64,000 bases of DNA from Microvirga vignae (lineage in GTDB: Bacteria > Pseudomonadota > Alphaproteobacteria > Rhizobiales > Beijerinckiaceae). The first letter of the stretch is position 1, and each line of letters opens with the position of its first letter. The stretch is from NCBI RefSeq assembly GCF_001017175.1, contig NZ_LCYG01000087.1, positions 484 to 64,483 of the forward strand, given 5' to 3'. A program made the translations under genes and the position numbers. This document shows positions 54,094-63,596 of this stretch, one piece after another. The notes beneath the pieces were generated by a model. The model saw only the letters and a program-made list of their open reading frames with translations. It made no database searches and was not told the DNA's origin.

Positions 54094-55296
54094 ATGATCG
54101 ACCCGCAAATCTCCGAATGGATCAGCCAGATCCTGCGTTGGACCCATGTGATCACGGCGATCGCCTGGATCGGCTCCTCCTTTTACTTCATTCATCTGGA
54201 CCTGAGCCTGAAGAAGCGGGAGGGGCTGCCCGAGGGTGTCGGCGGCGAGGCCTGGCAGGTCCATGGCGGCGGCTTCTACAACATGCGCAAGTACCTCGTT
54301 GCGCCACCCGAACTGCCGAAAGAGCTCACCTGGTTCAAATGGGAGAGCTATTCCACCTGGATCAGCGGCTTCTTTCTCATCGTCTGGGTCTATTATCTCC
54401 ACGCCGATCTCTACACGATCGACCCCGCCGTTCGTTCGCTCGCGCCCTGGCAGGCCTCGGTCATCGGCATTGGTGCCCTGGTGGCGAGCTGGTTCGTCTA
54501 TGAAGGCTTGTGCCGTTCTCCACTCGGCAGGAACGGGCTCGTGCTCGGCATCGCGCTTTTTGCCTATATCCTCCTTGCTGCTTTCGGTTTCACGCAGGTC
54601 TTCAACGGGCGCGCGGCCTTCCTCCACACAGGCGCGATGATCGCCACCTGGATGTCGGCGAGCGTATTCTTCATCATCATCCCCAACCAGAAAAAGGTGG
54701 TGGCCACCCTGCTGGCCGGAGGCTCGCCCGATCCGAAGCTCGGCAAAGAGGCGAAGCTGCGCTCGACGCACAATAACTACCTGACGCTGCCCGTCATCTT
54801 TCTGATGCTGTCGAACCACTATCCGCTGGCTTGGTCGTCCCGCTATGCGGTGGGCATCATCGGCCTCATCCTGATCGCCGGCGCGGTGATCCGGCACTTC
54901 TTCAATTCTCAGCATGCGGGCAAGGGTTCACCCTGGTGGACATGGGGCGTGGCAGCCGCCGCCATCATCGTGGCGATCTGGCTCTCGATCATTGGCAAGC
55001 CCGGCAATGCCAACCTGGCGGATTCGTCGACAACGCTGGCTCCTGCAGCTGCCTTCGAGGAAGCCACCCTCGCGATCCAGTCCCGCTGCTCCATGTGCCA
55101 TGCGGCGGAACCCGTGTGGGACGGCATCACCATCGCCCCAAAGGGTGTGCGCCTCGACACGCCGGAGGAAATCGCCCGTCACGCGGAGATCATCCGGGTC
55201 CAGGCCGTGCTGACCCATGCCATGCCGCCGAACAACATCACCGAGATGACGCTCGACGAGCGCAAGGCCGTTGCGGCTTGGCTGGCGAGCCGGTAA
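54094..55296 (+). CDS. puuD: Urate hydroxylase PuuD
   Basis: A 400-residue membrane urate oxidase. The N-terminal about 310 residues form eight or so helices, starting WTHVITAIAWIGSSFYFIHLDLSL, with KREGLPEGVGGEAWQVHGGGFYNMRKY and a ThhxHNNYLTLPV-type block (RSTHNNYLTLPVIFLMLSN). The C-terminal domain is a c-type cytochrome with heme site SRCSMCHAAEP (about residue 345) and TEMTLDERKAVAAWL. It oxidises urate to 5-hydroxyisourate and passes electrons to the respiratory chain without making peroxide. It diverges from the hydrolase and PuuE-UraD genes, completing urate to allantoate in three genes. Confidence 0.95.
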   Translation: MIDPQISEWISQILRWTHVITAIAWIGSSFYFIHLDLSLKKREGLPEGVGGEAWQVHGGGFYNMRKYLVAPPELPKELTWFKWESYSTWISGFFLIVWVYYLHADLYTIDPAVRSLAPWQASVIGIGALVASWFVYEGLCRSPLGRNGLVLGIALFAYILLAAFGFTQVFNGRAAFLHTGAMIATWMSASVFFIIIPNQKKVVATLLAGGSPDPKLGKEAKLRSTHNNYLTLPVIFLMLSNHYPLAWSSRYAVGIIGLILIAGAVIRHFFNSQHAGKGSPWWTWGVAAAAIIVAIWLSIIGKPGNANLADSSTTLAPAAAFEEATLAIQSRCSMCHAAEPVWDGITIAPKGVRLDTPEEIARHAEIIRVQAVLTHAMPPNNITEMTLDERKAVAAWLASR

Positions 55297-55351
55297 CGCC
55301 CCTTCAATTTGTGCAGTCCCGCACCAAGAACAATCCAACGGAGGATCATCC

Positions 55352-55786
55352 ATGTCCGAACTCACTCTCAACGCCGCTCAGACCATTGCCGAAGCGACCC
55401 TCAAGACCGCCCGGGAGAAGTCGTTCAAGCCGCTCGCGGTGGTTGTCTATGATGCGCGAGGCTCCCTGAAAGCCCTGCTCGCCGAGGACGGCACGAGCCT
55501 CAAGCGCGCCGAGATCGCCATGGGCAAGGCCTATGGAGCGTTGGCTCTCGGCGTGGGTTCGCGGGCCCTCCACAAGATGGCGACCGACCGCCCCTATTTC
55601 GTCGCCGCAGCCACCCATGCGGTCGGCGGACAGCTCGTTCCGGTGCCCGGCGGCGTACTGATCAAGGATTCCAAGGGTCATATCCTAGGCTCCGTGGGCG
55701 TCTCTGGCGACACCTCCGATAACGACGAAATCGCCGCGGCGGGCGGAATCGAGGCTGCCGGGCTCGTTTTCGACGCCGGAGCGTAA
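55352..55786 (+). CDS. GlcG/HbpS family heme-binding-like protein
   Basis: ATG 55352 follows GGAGGATCATCC and gives 144 residues. Features of the family: LTLNAAQTIAEATLKTAREKS, LAVVVYDARGSLKAL, KMATDRPYFVAAATHAVGGQLVPVPGGVLI, and GVSGDTSDNDEIAAAGGIEAAGL. The fold binds small ligands and in HbpS heme. It lies 55 bases after puuD on the same strand, so a link to urate oxidation or heme supply is possible but unproven. Confidence 0.88.
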   Translation: MSELTLNAAQTIAEATLKTAREKSFKPLAVVVYDARGSLKALLAEDGTSLKRAEIAMGKAYGALALGVGSRALHKMATDRPYFVAAATHAVGGQLVPVPGGVLIKDSKGHILGSVGVSGDTSDNDEIAAAGGIEAAGLVFDAGA

Positions 55787-55859
55787 CCTTTCTCCACATC
55801 TAGCCCCCTTACCAACCCAGGGTTTCAGGGCTGGAGGGGGATAGTACTGGACATGAACA

Positions 55860-55873
55860 GTTGATTGATCAAC
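55860..55873 (+). promoter_or_regulatory. Possible GntR-type operator upstream of peptide transporter
   Basis: GTTGAT-TG-ATCAAC is a perfect 14-bp palindrome containing TGATCAAC, the kind of site bound by FadR/GntR-like repressors. It lies 84 bases before the substrate-binding protein gene. No GntR gene is in the window. Confidence 0.35.
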
Positions 55874-55956
55874 AAATAGGACAAGGTTACTGCCTTATCG
55901 GCTCTGACCGAGACATTCCAAGACCCTAAGAGAAAATCAGAAAGGGAACGCGTCCG

Positions 55957-57552
55957 ATGTCATCATGGATCAAACGCACGGCGCTGGTTGCCGTCGCCAC
56001 GGCCGCCCTCATGGGCGCCATGAACGCGGCCTTCGCCGAGGTCGTCTACAACCGCGCCAATTCCGGCGAGCCCGAGACCCTCGACACCCACAAGACCTCG
56101 ACCGTGCAGGAAGCGCATATCATGCGCGACATGCTCGAAGGCTTGGTCGCCTATAGCGCCAAAGGTGAGGCCATCCCCGGCCAGGCTGAAAAGTGGGAAG
56201 TCGCCGACGACGGCAAGACCTATCGTTTCACGCTCCGCAGCGGCCTGAAGTGGTCGAACGGCGATCCGGTCACGGCCGAGGACTTCGTCTTCTCCTATCG
56301 CCGCATTATGGATCCGGCCACCGGCGCGAAGTACGCGAACATCCTTTACCCGATCAAGAACGCCGAGAAGATTAACAAGGGCCAGGCCAAGCCTGAAGAG
56401 CTGGGCGTGAAGGCCGTCGACGCCAAGACCGTCGAGATCACCCTCGAGGCGCCGACCCCCTACTTCATCGAGCTGCTCACCCACCAAACCAGCCTGCCGG
56501 TACACAAGGGCTCGGTCGAGAAGTTCGGTAAGGACTTCGTGAAGCCGGGTAACATGGTGACGAACGGCGCCTACAAGCTCGCCGAATTCGTGCCGAACTC
56601 CCACATCAAACTCGTGAAGAACGAGCACTACTACGACGCCAAGAACGTCCAGATCGACACGGTCAACTACTTCCCGACGCCCGACTTCGCTGCGATGGTT
56701 CGTCGCTATGAGGCCGGCGAGCTCGACACCACCGACGACGTGCCCGCAGACCAGATGAAGTCACTGAAAGAGCGCTTCAAGGATCAGGTCAAGCTCGGCC
56801 CGTATCTCGGCACCTGGTACCTCGTCGTGAACTCCTCCAAGGCTCCGTTCAACGACGTGCGCGTGCGCCAGGCTCTCTCCATGCTGGTCGACCGCGAGTT
56901 CATTTCCGAGCAGATCTGGGGCCAGACCATGCAGCCGGGCTACTCCTTCATGCCTCCGGGCGTGGGCAACTACGGCGAACCAGCCTACATGGACTACAAA
57001 GACACCTCGCCGATCGACCGCGAGGACAAGGCCAAGGCGCTCCTGAAAGAAGCCGGCTTCGGTCCTGGCAAGCCGCTGAAGGTCGAGATCCGCTACAACA
57101 CTACGGATAACAACCGCAACACGGTCATCGCCGTGTCCGAGCAGTGGAAGCAGGCCGGCATCGAGACCTCCTTCATCAACACGGACGGCAAAACCCACTT
57201 CGCGCACCTGCGCGACGGCGGCGACTTCGACGTCGCCCGTTACGGCTGGATTGCCGACTACTCGGATCCGAACAACTTCCTGTTCCTGCTCAAGAGCGAC
57301 AACAAGGGCTTCAACTACGGCAAGTACAACAACCCGCAGTTCGACAAGCTCCTCGATCAGGCTGCCACCGAGCTCGATCTGAAGAAGCGCGCCGATCTCA
57401 TGAAGCAAGCCGAGGCGATCCTGATGAAGGACATGCCCTGGATCCCGATCATGTACTACGGCAAGAGCAACCTGATCTCTCCGAAGATCAAGGGCTTCGT
57501 GCAGAACACGCGGGGCGTCTATCCGACGCGCTTCCTTTCCAAGACGCAGTAA
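55957..57552 (+). CDS. oppA: Oligopeptide ABC transporter substrate-binding protein
   Basis: A 531-residue periplasmic protein with signal peptide (TALVAVATAALMGAMNAAFA, cleaved near residue 28). It has the SBP family 5 features: NRANSGEPETLDTHKTSTVQ, GLKWSNGDPVTAEDFVFSYRRIMDP (the family signature), and APTPYFIELLTHQ. The length and the AYKLAEFVPNSHIKLVKNEHYYD segment fit OppA rather than the shorter DppA. Captures peptides for the permease encoded next. A strong terminator between this gene and oppB should give it higher expression than the membrane parts. Confidence 0.93.
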   Translation: MSSWIKRTALVAVATAALMGAMNAAFAEVVYNRANSGEPETLDTHKTSTVQEAHIMRDMLEGLVAYSAKGEAIPGQAEKWEVADDGKTYRFTLRSGLKWSNGDPVTAEDFVFSYRRIMDPATGAKYANILYPIKNAEKINKGQAKPEELGVKAVDAKTVEITLEAPTPYFIELLTHQTSLPVHKGSVEKFGKDFVKPGNMVTNGAYKLAEFVPNSHIKLVKNEHYYDAKNVQIDTVNYFPTPDFAAMVRRYEAGELDTTDDVPADQMKSLKERFKDQVKLGPYLGTWYLVVNSSKAPFNDVRVRQALSMLVDREFISEQIWGQTMQPGYSFMPPGVGNYGEPAYMDYKDTSPIDREDKAKALLKEAGFGPGKPLKVEIRYNTTDNNRNTVIAVSEQWKQAGIETSFINTDGKTHFAHLRDGGDFDVARYGWIADYSDPNNFLFLLKSDNKGFNYGKYNNPQFDKLLDQAATELDLKKRADLMKQAEAILMKDMPWIPIMYYGKSNLISPKIKGFVQNTRGVYPTRFLSKTQ

Positions 57553-57569
57553 AATAATTTTCACTGTAG

Positions 57570-57604
57570 GGGCGGCCTGAAGATCAGGCCGCCCTATCTT
57601 TTTG
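57570..57604 (+). terminator. Strong internal terminator between oppA and oppB
   Basis: GGGCGGCCTGA (57570-57580) pairs with TCAGGCCGCCC (57584-57594), an 11-bp perfect stem with AGA loop, followed by TATCTTTTT. Confidence 0.88.
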
Positions 57605-57635
57605 CTGTTATCCTATATCAGTAGGAGGAGCATCC

Positions 57636-58556
57636 ATGCTCTCCTTCATCCTCCGCCGTTTCCTGTCGGCAATCCCGACGCTGTTCATCATCGTCACGAT
57701 CTCGTTCTTCCTAATCCGGCTCGCACCCGGGGGCCCCTTCGACCTCGAACGCCCCCTCGAAGCGAAGGTGATGGAGAACCTCAACCGGATCTACCAGCTC
57801 GATAAGCCGCTGATCGAGCAATACTGGCTCTACTTGCAGGCCGTGATGCACGGCGACTTCGGGCCATCGTTCATCCTGCGCGACTTCTCGGTGGCCGAAC
57901 TCTTCGCCCGTGGCCTTCCGGTTTCCGTGACCCTGGGCGCGCTGGCGCTATCGCTCGCCATTCTCGTCGGCGGAACGCTCGGCACCATCGCGGCGCTGCG
58001 GCAAAACAGTGCCATCGATTATCTCGTCACCGGCATGGGCGCCCTGGGGCTGACCATTCCGAACTTCGTGGTGGCCCCCATCTTCCAGCTGGTGTTCGGT
58101 CTGGCTCTTGCCCTGCTGCCCGTAGCCGGCTGGGCCGACGGCAATCCGCGCAACCTCGTGATGCCGGTCATCGTACTGGCGCTGCCGCAGATCGCGGTTG
58201 TGGCACGCATGATCCGCGCTGCGATGATCGAGAACCTGCGCTCGAACCATATCCGCACCTTGCGTTCCTTAGGCCTGCCAACGCGGACCATTGTGGCGCA
58301 CGCGCTTCGCGGCGCTGCCCTTCCGGTGGTGTCTTATCTCGGCCCTGCGGCAGCCGCCCTGCTCACGGGTTCGGTGGTCGTTGAAACGATCTTCGGCCTG
58401 CCGGGCATCGGACGCTACTTCGTGGAAGGCGCGCTGAATCGCGATTACACACTCGTCATGGGCACGGTCGTGGTCGTGGCCGTCTTCGTTCTGCTCTTCA
58501 ACCTCGTGGTCGATATCCTCTACGCATTTATCGATCCGCGCATTCGTTATGATTGA
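57636..58556 (+). CDS. oppB: Oligopeptide ABC transporter permease OppB
   Basis: A 306-residue permease with six helices, opening MLSFILRRFLSAIPTLFIIVT as usual for OppB/DppB. The EAA loop is NHIRTLRSLGLPTRTIVAHALRGAALPVVSYLGPA, then the typical VVETIFGLPGIGRYFVEGALNRDY. AGGAGG lies before its ATG. It forms the channel with OppC. It ends 8 bases before the OppC start. Confidence 0.95.
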   Translation: MLSFILRRFLSAIPTLFIIVTISFFLIRLAPGGPFDLERPLEAKVMENLNRIYQLDKPLIEQYWLYLQAVMHGDFGPSFILRDFSVAELFARGLPVSVTLGALALSLAILVGGTLGTIAALRQNSAIDYLVTGMGALGLTIPNFVVAPIFQLVFGLALALLPVAGWADGNPRNLVMPVIVLALPQIAVVARMIRAAMIENLRSNHIRTLRSLGLPTRTIVAHALRGAALPVVSYLGPAAAALLTGSVVVETIFGLPGIGRYFVEGALNRDYTLVMGTVVVVAVFVLLFNLVVDILYAFIDPRIRYD

Positions 58557-58564
58557 GGTGCACC

Positions 58565-59710
58565 ATGGCTGAAGGCGCTGTTCTTCCTGTCGAGACCATG
58601 GCCGGGCCGGTTGTCACCGGCCGCTCCCTTTGGGCAGAGGCCCGTGGTCGTCTCATCCGCAACAGGGCTGCTCTCACCAGCATCATTGTGCTGAGCCTGA
58701 TTGCCCTCGCCTGCATCTTCGGGCCGTTCTTCACGGGGCACCCATTCGATCGGGTCTATCCCGACTACGTGAAGGTGCCCGCGAGCCTCGAGTCTTACCC
58801 CAAGGCCGACCAGATCGAGCCGAACATCGAGCGCATCGGCTCGCGTGTGCGCGCCAAGGCGGAGAACATCTCCATCGATGGTGGCGTCGTGCACCTCACT
58901 CTCGTGAGCACGAGCACGCGCCTCATCGACGAGCGGCTTCTGGCCTACTTCGAGCGCTCCGATTTGTTCGGCACCGCCAAGGTGGTCGAGCGCCAGGAGG
59001 AAGGCCGCAGGCTCATCGTCGATGTACCGGTGAAGCAGCAATACTTCATCTTCGGCACCGACACGAATGGCCGTGATCTTCTCACCCGCACCATGAAGGC
59101 CGGGCAGATCTCCCTCTCCATCGGCCTGCTCGCCACCTTCGTCGCGATCTTGATCGGAGTCATCTACGGCGCGACGTCCGGCTATCTCGGTGGTCGTATC
59201 GATCTCATGATGATGCGCATCGTCGACATTCTCTACTCGCTGCCGTTCATCTTCTTCGTGATCATGCTGGTCGTGTTCTTCGGCCGCAACTTCATCCTGA
59301 TGTTCCTCGCGGTCGGCGCGGTGGAATGGCTCGACATGGCCCGCATCGTGCGCGGCCAGACGTTGTCCATCAAGCGGCAGGAATACGTGCAGGCGGCAGA
59401 AGCGCTCGGCGTCGAGACAAAAGGCATCATCCGCCGTCACGTGATCCCCAACACGCTGGGTCCCGTCGTGGTCTACATGACGCTACTCGTGCCGAAGGTG
59501 ATTTTGCTCGAGAGCTTCCTCTCCTTCTTAGGATTAGGCGTTCAGGAGCCCAACACCAGCCTCGGCGTTCTGATCTCCGAGGGTGCCAAGAACATCCAGG
59601 GCGCCACTTGGATGCTGCTCTACCCGTCCATCACGCTTGTCGCGATCCTGTTCTGCCTCAACTTCATCGGCGACGGCTTGCGCGATGCTCTCGACCCGAA
59701 GGATCGCTGA
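58565..59710 (+). CDS. oppC: Oligopeptide ABC transporter permease OppC
   Basis: ATG 58565 follows GAGGTG and gives 381 residues. The N-terminal helix (LTSIIVLSLIALACIFGPFFTG) is followed by a periplasmic domain of about 110 residues, longer than in typical OppC. Next come FIFGTDTNGRDLLTRTMKAGQISLSIGL (family signature), the EAA loop QAAEALGVETKGIIRRHVIPNTLGPVVVY and SFLSFLGLGVQEP. It pairs with OppB. The gene for the double ATPase begins one base after its stop. Confidence 0.94.
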   Translation: MAEGAVLPVETMAGPVVTGRSLWAEARGRLIRNRAALTSIIVLSLIALACIFGPFFTGHPFDRVYPDYVKVPASLESYPKADQIEPNIERIGSRVRAKAENISIDGGVVHLTLVSTSTRLIDERLLAYFERSDLFGTAKVVERQEEGRRLIVDVPVKQQYFIFGTDTNGRDLLTRTMKAGQISLSIGLLATFVAILIGVIYGATSGYLGGRIDLMMMRIVDILYSLPFIFFVIMLVVFFGRNFILMFLAVGAVEWLDMARIVRGQTLSIKRQEYVQAAEALGVETKGIIRRHVIPNTLGPVVVYMTLLVPKVILLESFLSFLGLGVQEPNTSLGVLISEGAKNIQGATWMLLYPSITLVAILFCLNFIGDGLRDALDPKDR

Positions 59711-59711
59711 C

Positions 59712-61346
59712 ATGACCGAACCCGTTCTTTCTGTCCGCAACCTTCACGTCCGTTTCCGCACCGGCGACGGCATTCTCCATGCGGTCAAGGGTATCGATCT
59801 CGACATCCCTCCCGGCGAGACCGTCGCCATCGTGGGCGAGTCCGGATCGGGCAAGAGTCAGACCATGATGTCGGTCATGGGCCTGCTTGCCTCGAACGGT
59901 TGGGCCGAGGGCTCTGTGAAGTATCGCGGGCAAGAGCTGATCGGCCTTTCGCCGGAGAAGCTCAACACCTATCGCGGCTCGAAGCTCACCATGATCTTCC
60001 AGGAGCCGATGACCTCGCTCGATCCGCTCTATCGGATTGGCGACCAGCTCGCCCTGCCCTTGATGACTCATGGTAGGATGAGCAAGGCGGCAGCTCGCAA
60101 GCGCGCCATCGAGCTCTTGGAACTGGTGCGCATTCCGGATCCTGCTCGCCGCATCGATGCCTATCCGCATGAGATGTCCGGCGGACAGCGCCAGCGCGTG
60201 ATGATCGCGATGGCGCTCGCCAACAATCCGGACGTGCTGATCGCAGACGAGCCCACCACCGCGCTCGACGTGACGGTGCAGGCGCAGATCCTGGAATTGC
60301 TGCGCGACCTCCAGAAGCGACTCGGCATGTCCATCGTGTTCATCACCCACGATCTCGGCATCGTGCGCCGTTTCGCGGACCACACCTATGTGATGAAGCG
60401 CGGCGAAGTGGTGGAGAGCGGACGCACCGCGGACATCTTCGCGGCCCCCGAACATCCCTACACGCAGATGCTGATCGATGCCGAGCCCCGGGGTCGCAAG
60501 GAGCCTGCGCCGACGAATGCGCCCGTCATCCTGGACGCCAAGAACATCCAGGTGACCTTCGCTCTTGAGAAGAACTTCTTCGGCAAGACCACCCACATTC
60601 TTCGCGCCGTCGACGACGTGAGCCTGACCGTGCGTGCTGGTGAGACCGTGGGCGTTGTGGGCGAGTCCGGCTCCGGCAAGTCCACCCTCGGACGCGCGAT
60701 CCTGAAGCTGCAGCCTGCCTCGGGCATGGTCCGCTTCGAGGATCGCAACCTCATGCCGCTCGACCGTGCGGGCATGCGCCCCTTGCGCCGCCATCTGCAG
60801 CTCGTGTTCCAGGATCCCTTCGGCTCCCTTTCCCCGCGCATGACAGCGGGAGAGATCGTGACCGAAGGCTTGCTCGTCCATGAGCCGAGCATCTCCCGGA
60901 AGGAGCGCGACCGCCGCGCGACGCAGGCCTTCGAAGAGGTGCAACTCGATCCGGCTTGGCGCAACCGCTTCCCACACGAATTCTCGGGCGGCCAACGTCA
61001 GCGCATCGCGATTGCCCGCGCCATGATCCTGCATCCGAAGCTCGTGGTGCTCGATGAGCCGACCTCGGCCCTCGACCGCTCCGTGCAGAAGGAAATCGTG
61101 GAACTGCTCCGCAACCTGCAGAAGGCGCATGGTCTGGCTTACGTGTTCATCAGCCACGACCTCGCCGTTGTCCGGGCGCTGTCGGACGAGATCATGGTCA
61201 TGAAGACCGGCAAGGTGGTGGAGCGCGGCACGGCCGAAGAGATCTTCGAACGCCCGCGCGAGGCCTATACTCGCGACCTGATCGCGGCTGCCTTCCTGGC
61301 CGAGCGCGAAAGGCCCGAGACCAAGAGCCAGCCCCTGGCCTCCTGA
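59712..61346 (+). CDS. Fused OppD-OppF ABC ATPase (two nucleotide-binding domains)
   Basis: Start at ATG 59712 gives 544 residues; the frame is open upstream but overlaps oppC. Two full ABC domains are joined. Domain 1 has Walker [13 protein letters not shown], signature [15 protein letters not shown] and Walker [13 protein letters not shown]; domain 2 (from about residue 275) has [28 protein letters not shown] and [12 protein letters not shown]. In enterics these are separate OppD and OppF; the fusion resembles YejF. Each domain ends in an oligopeptide-type C-terminal extension ([29 protein letters not shown]). It is the last gene of the operon. Confidence 0.94.
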   Translation: MTEPVLSVRNLHVRFRTGDGILHAVKGIDLDIPPGETVAIVGESGSGKSQTMMSVMGLLASNGWAEGSVKYRGQELIGLSPEKLNTYRGSKLTMIFQEPMTSLDPLYRIGDQLALPLMTHGRMSKAAARKRAIELLELVRIPDPARRIDAYPHEMSGGQRQRVMIAMALANNPDVLIADEPTTALDVTVQAQILELLRDLQKRLGMSIVFITHDLGIVRRFADHTYVMKRGEVVESGRTADIFAAPEHPYTQMLIDAEPRGRKEPAPTNAPVILDAKNIQVTFALEKNFFGKTTHILRAVDDVSLTVRAGETVGVVGESGSGKSTLGRAILKLQPASGMVRFEDRNLMPLDRAGMRPLRRHLQLVFQDPFGSLSPRMTAGEIVTEGLLVHEPSISRKERDRRATQAFEEVQLDPAWRNRFPHEFSGGQRQRIAIARAMILHPKLVVLDEPTSALDRSVQKEIVELLRNLQKAHGLAYVFISHDLAVVRALSDEIMVMKTGKVVERGTAEEIFERPREAYTRDLIAAAFLAERERPETKSQPLAS

Positions 61347-61359
61347 GCTGGAACCGAAG

Positions 61360-61391
61360 GCCATGGCGCGGATTTGACTCCGCGCCATGGC
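61360..61391 (+). promoter_or_regulatory. Perfect 13-bp hairpin covering the ligD-like start codon
   Basis: GCCATGGCGCGGA (61360-61372) pairs fully with TCCGCGCCATGGC (61379-61391) across a 6-base loop. The right arm contains the ATG at 61387. No purine-rich ribosome site is free between the opp stop and this ATG. Confidence 0.7.
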
Positions 61392-62979
61392 AAAGCTCGC
61401 ATCCTATCGCGCCAAGCGCGACTTCACCCGAACCTCCGAGCCGAAAGGCAAAGCCACCCGGCACAAAGGCTCGTCTTTCGTCGTTCAGAAGCACGACGCC
61501 TCCCGTCTGCACTACGATTTCCGCCTGGAGCTCGATGGCGTGCTCAAGAGCTGGGCCGTGGCGAAGGGACCGAGCCTCGTCAAAGGCGAGAAGCGCCTCG
61601 CGGTCCATGTCGAGGACCACCCGCTCGATTATGCGGATTTCGAAGGCACCATCCCCGAAGGACAATATGGCGGCGGAACGGTCCTGGTCTGGGACCGCGG
61701 CACCTGGGAGCCAGAGGGTGATCCCCACGAAGGCTATGACAAGGGCCGCCTGACCTTCCGCCTCGACGGAGAAAAGCTCCATGGCACATGGCATCTGATC
61801 CGCATGGCGAAGCGTCCCCGTGAACGCCAGGAATCCTGGCTGCTGATCAAGGCGGATGACGCTTATGCCCGAACGGAGAGCGATGCGGACATTCTCGAAG
61901 AAGCGCCGCTCTCGGTAAAGTCGGGCCGCTCCATTGAGGAGATTGCGCCAAGCCCAACGGCCAAAGCTGCGACGAGGCGAAAAGCTGCCTCGAAGAAGCC
62001 TGCAGCCACTCCATCGAAAAAGTCGGCATCACCTGCGAAACGCACGACCGCGGCCAACACGACGAAGGCAAGCGATGTGGAGGTAGCTGGCATCCCCCTC
62101 ACCCATCCCGAGCGCGTGCTGTGGGAGGAACAGGGCCTAACCAAGCAGGAGCTGGCAGAGTTCTATGCCAGTATCGCCGATTGGCTGCTGCCGCATCTCG
62201 TCAAGCGTCCCCTCACCCTGATCCGCTGTCCTTCCGGCGCGCAGAAGAAGTGCTTCGTCCAGCGCCATTCCTGGGCCGGCATGAACCCGGCGATCCATCG
62301 CACCATGGTGCCGGACACGCCAGGCGAGCTGGAGGTACTGACGGTCAGTGACATTCAGGGGGTCATCGCCCTCGTCCAATCCGGTGTGCTGGAATTGCAT
62401 GTCTGGGGCGCAACACTGGCGGATTTGGAAAGACCCGACAGGCTGATATTTGATCTCGATCCCGGGGAAGGCGTGGAATGGCGCCAGGTAATCGAAGGGG
62501 CCTTCTCTATTCGGGAGCGCTTGAAGGCACTGGGCCTTGTGAGCTTCGTGAAGACGACAGGCGGGAAAGGCCTGCACGTCGTGGTGCCGTTGAAGCCCAA
62601 GGCTCCCTGGAAGGAGGCGCTGGCGTTCACGCGCAGCATGGCGGAAGCGATGGCGAAGGACGAGCCGGATCGCTACACTACCAAATCAGTGAAGAATGAG
62701 CGTCAGGGCCGGATCTTCATTGATTATCTGCGCAACAACCGCGAAGCCTCCGCCGTTGCGCCCTACTCCACCCGCTCACGCCCCGGCGCGTCTGTAGCGA
62801 CACCGATTGCGTGGGAAGAACTGACGCCAGACCTCAAGCCGAACGGCTTTACTGTGAAGAATTTAGGCGAGCGCCTTGCCGCCTTACGACAGGATCCCTG
62901 GGCGGAGATCGCCAAGGTCGATCAGGTCCTGCCTGAAGCGAAGCGCTCGAAGCGCACCTCTCAGAAGAAAGGCGCCTGA
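61387..62979 (+). CDS. ligD: LigD-like protein: 3'-phosphoesterase + polymerase/primase domains, no ligase domain
   Basis: 530 residues. Residues about 1-165 are the 3'-phosphoesterase: YRAKRDFTRTSEPKG, FVVQKHDASRLHYDFRLEL (catalytic His/Asp), EDHPLDYADFEGTIPEGQYGGG. Residues 175-235 are an Ala/Lys/Thr-rich linker. Residues about 240-525 are the AEP-type polymerase: LTHPERVLWEEQGLTKQELA, LIFDLDPGEGVEW (metal-binding DxD) and SFVKTTGGKGLHVVVPL. Bacterial LigD for end joining usually adds an ATP-dependent ligase domain with KxDG; none is here, and 530 residues is too short. It may supply end processing while another ligase seals. Its last 19 bases overlap the convergent GST gene. Confidence 0.9.
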   Translation: MAKLASYRAKRDFTRTSEPKGKATRHKGSSFVVQKHDASRLHYDFRLELDGVLKSWAVAKGPSLVKGEKRLAVHVEDHPLDYADFEGTIPEGQYGGGTVLVWDRGTWEPEGDPHEGYDKGRLTFRLDGEKLHGTWHLIRMAKRPRERQESWLLIKADDAYARTESDADILEEAPLSVKSGRSIEEIAPSPTAKAATRRKAASKKPAATPSKKSASPAKRTTAANTTKASDVEVAGIPLTHPERVLWEEQGLTKQELAEFYASIADWLLPHLVKRPLTLIRCPSGAQKKCFVQRHSWAGMNPAIHRTMVPDTPGELEVLTVSDIQGVIALVQSGVLELHVWGATLADLERPDRLIFDLDPGEGVEWRQVIEGAFSIRERLKALGLVSFVKTTGGKGLHVVVPLKPKAPWKEALAFTRSMAEAMAKDEPDRYTTKSVKNERQGRIFIDYLRNNREASAVAPYSTRSRPGASVATPIAWEELTPDLKPNGFTVKNLGERLAALRQDPWAEIAKVDQVLPEAKRSKRTSQKKGA

Positions 62980-63596
62980 ATCCCTTCGACCCTGAACGCC
63001 TCCTGCACGGCCGGACGCGCGATCACCCGCTCGGCCAATGCATCCAGATTGGAAAGCATGCGCGGCGGGCGAGGCATGCCCCTGCCCCAGCGGATCAGCA
63101 TGAACAGGAAGAGATCCGCGGCGGAGAACCGATCTCCAAGGAGCCATGCCCTGTCGCCGAGCTGCTCGGAAATCACATCGAACATCCGATAAAGGCGCCT
63201 CTCGGCAGCCTGCTTTGCAGCAGGCGCGGCGGCCTCGTCGCTCACGTGCTCATGGGGATAGAACCAGGCGCGATACTCAGCCTGCGGCGTGTTCGTCAGA
63301 TGGACCATCCACTTGTAGAACTCAGCGCGCTCCTTGGTGCCGACGGCGGGTGAAAGACCGGCCTGCGGGAACTTGTCGGCAAGGTGCAAAGCGATAGCTG
63401 CGGTCTCGAACAGCACGAGGTCGTCATCAATCAGCACGGGGATACGTCCGTTCGGGTTGAGTTTCAGATATTCGGGGCTCTTCTGGGCATTGCTGCCCCG
63501 GTCGACGAGACGCATCTCGAAAGGCACGCCGATCTCCCGCAGCATCATGTGCGGTAGCAGGCTGGCATTGCCGGGATAGTAATAGAGAGCCAACAT
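62961..63596 (-). CDS. Glutathione S-transferase family protein
   Basis: A 211-residue GST. The N-terminal thioredoxin fold reads LALYYYPGNASLLPHMMLREIG (Ser/Tyr region that activates glutathione) and NPNGRIPVLIDDDLVLFETAAIALHLADKF, with the cis-Pro in RIPVLI and the Glu-Thr/Ser that bind glutathione. The C-terminal helical domain contains RAWLLGDRFSAADLFLFMLI (N-capping box). Substrate unknown. Convergent with the LigD-like gene, sharing 19 bases. Confidence 0.93.
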   Translation of the reverse strand: MLALYYYPGNASLLPHMMLREIGVPFEMRLVDRGSNAQKSPEYLKLNPNGRIPVLIDDDLVLFETAAIALHLADKFPQAGLSPAVGTKERAEFYKWMVHLTNTPQAEYRAWFYPHEHVSDEAAAPAAKQAAERRLYRMFDVISEQLGDRAWLLGDRFSAADLFLFMLIRWGRGMPRPPRMLSNLDALAERVIARPAVQEAFRVEGIQAPFF

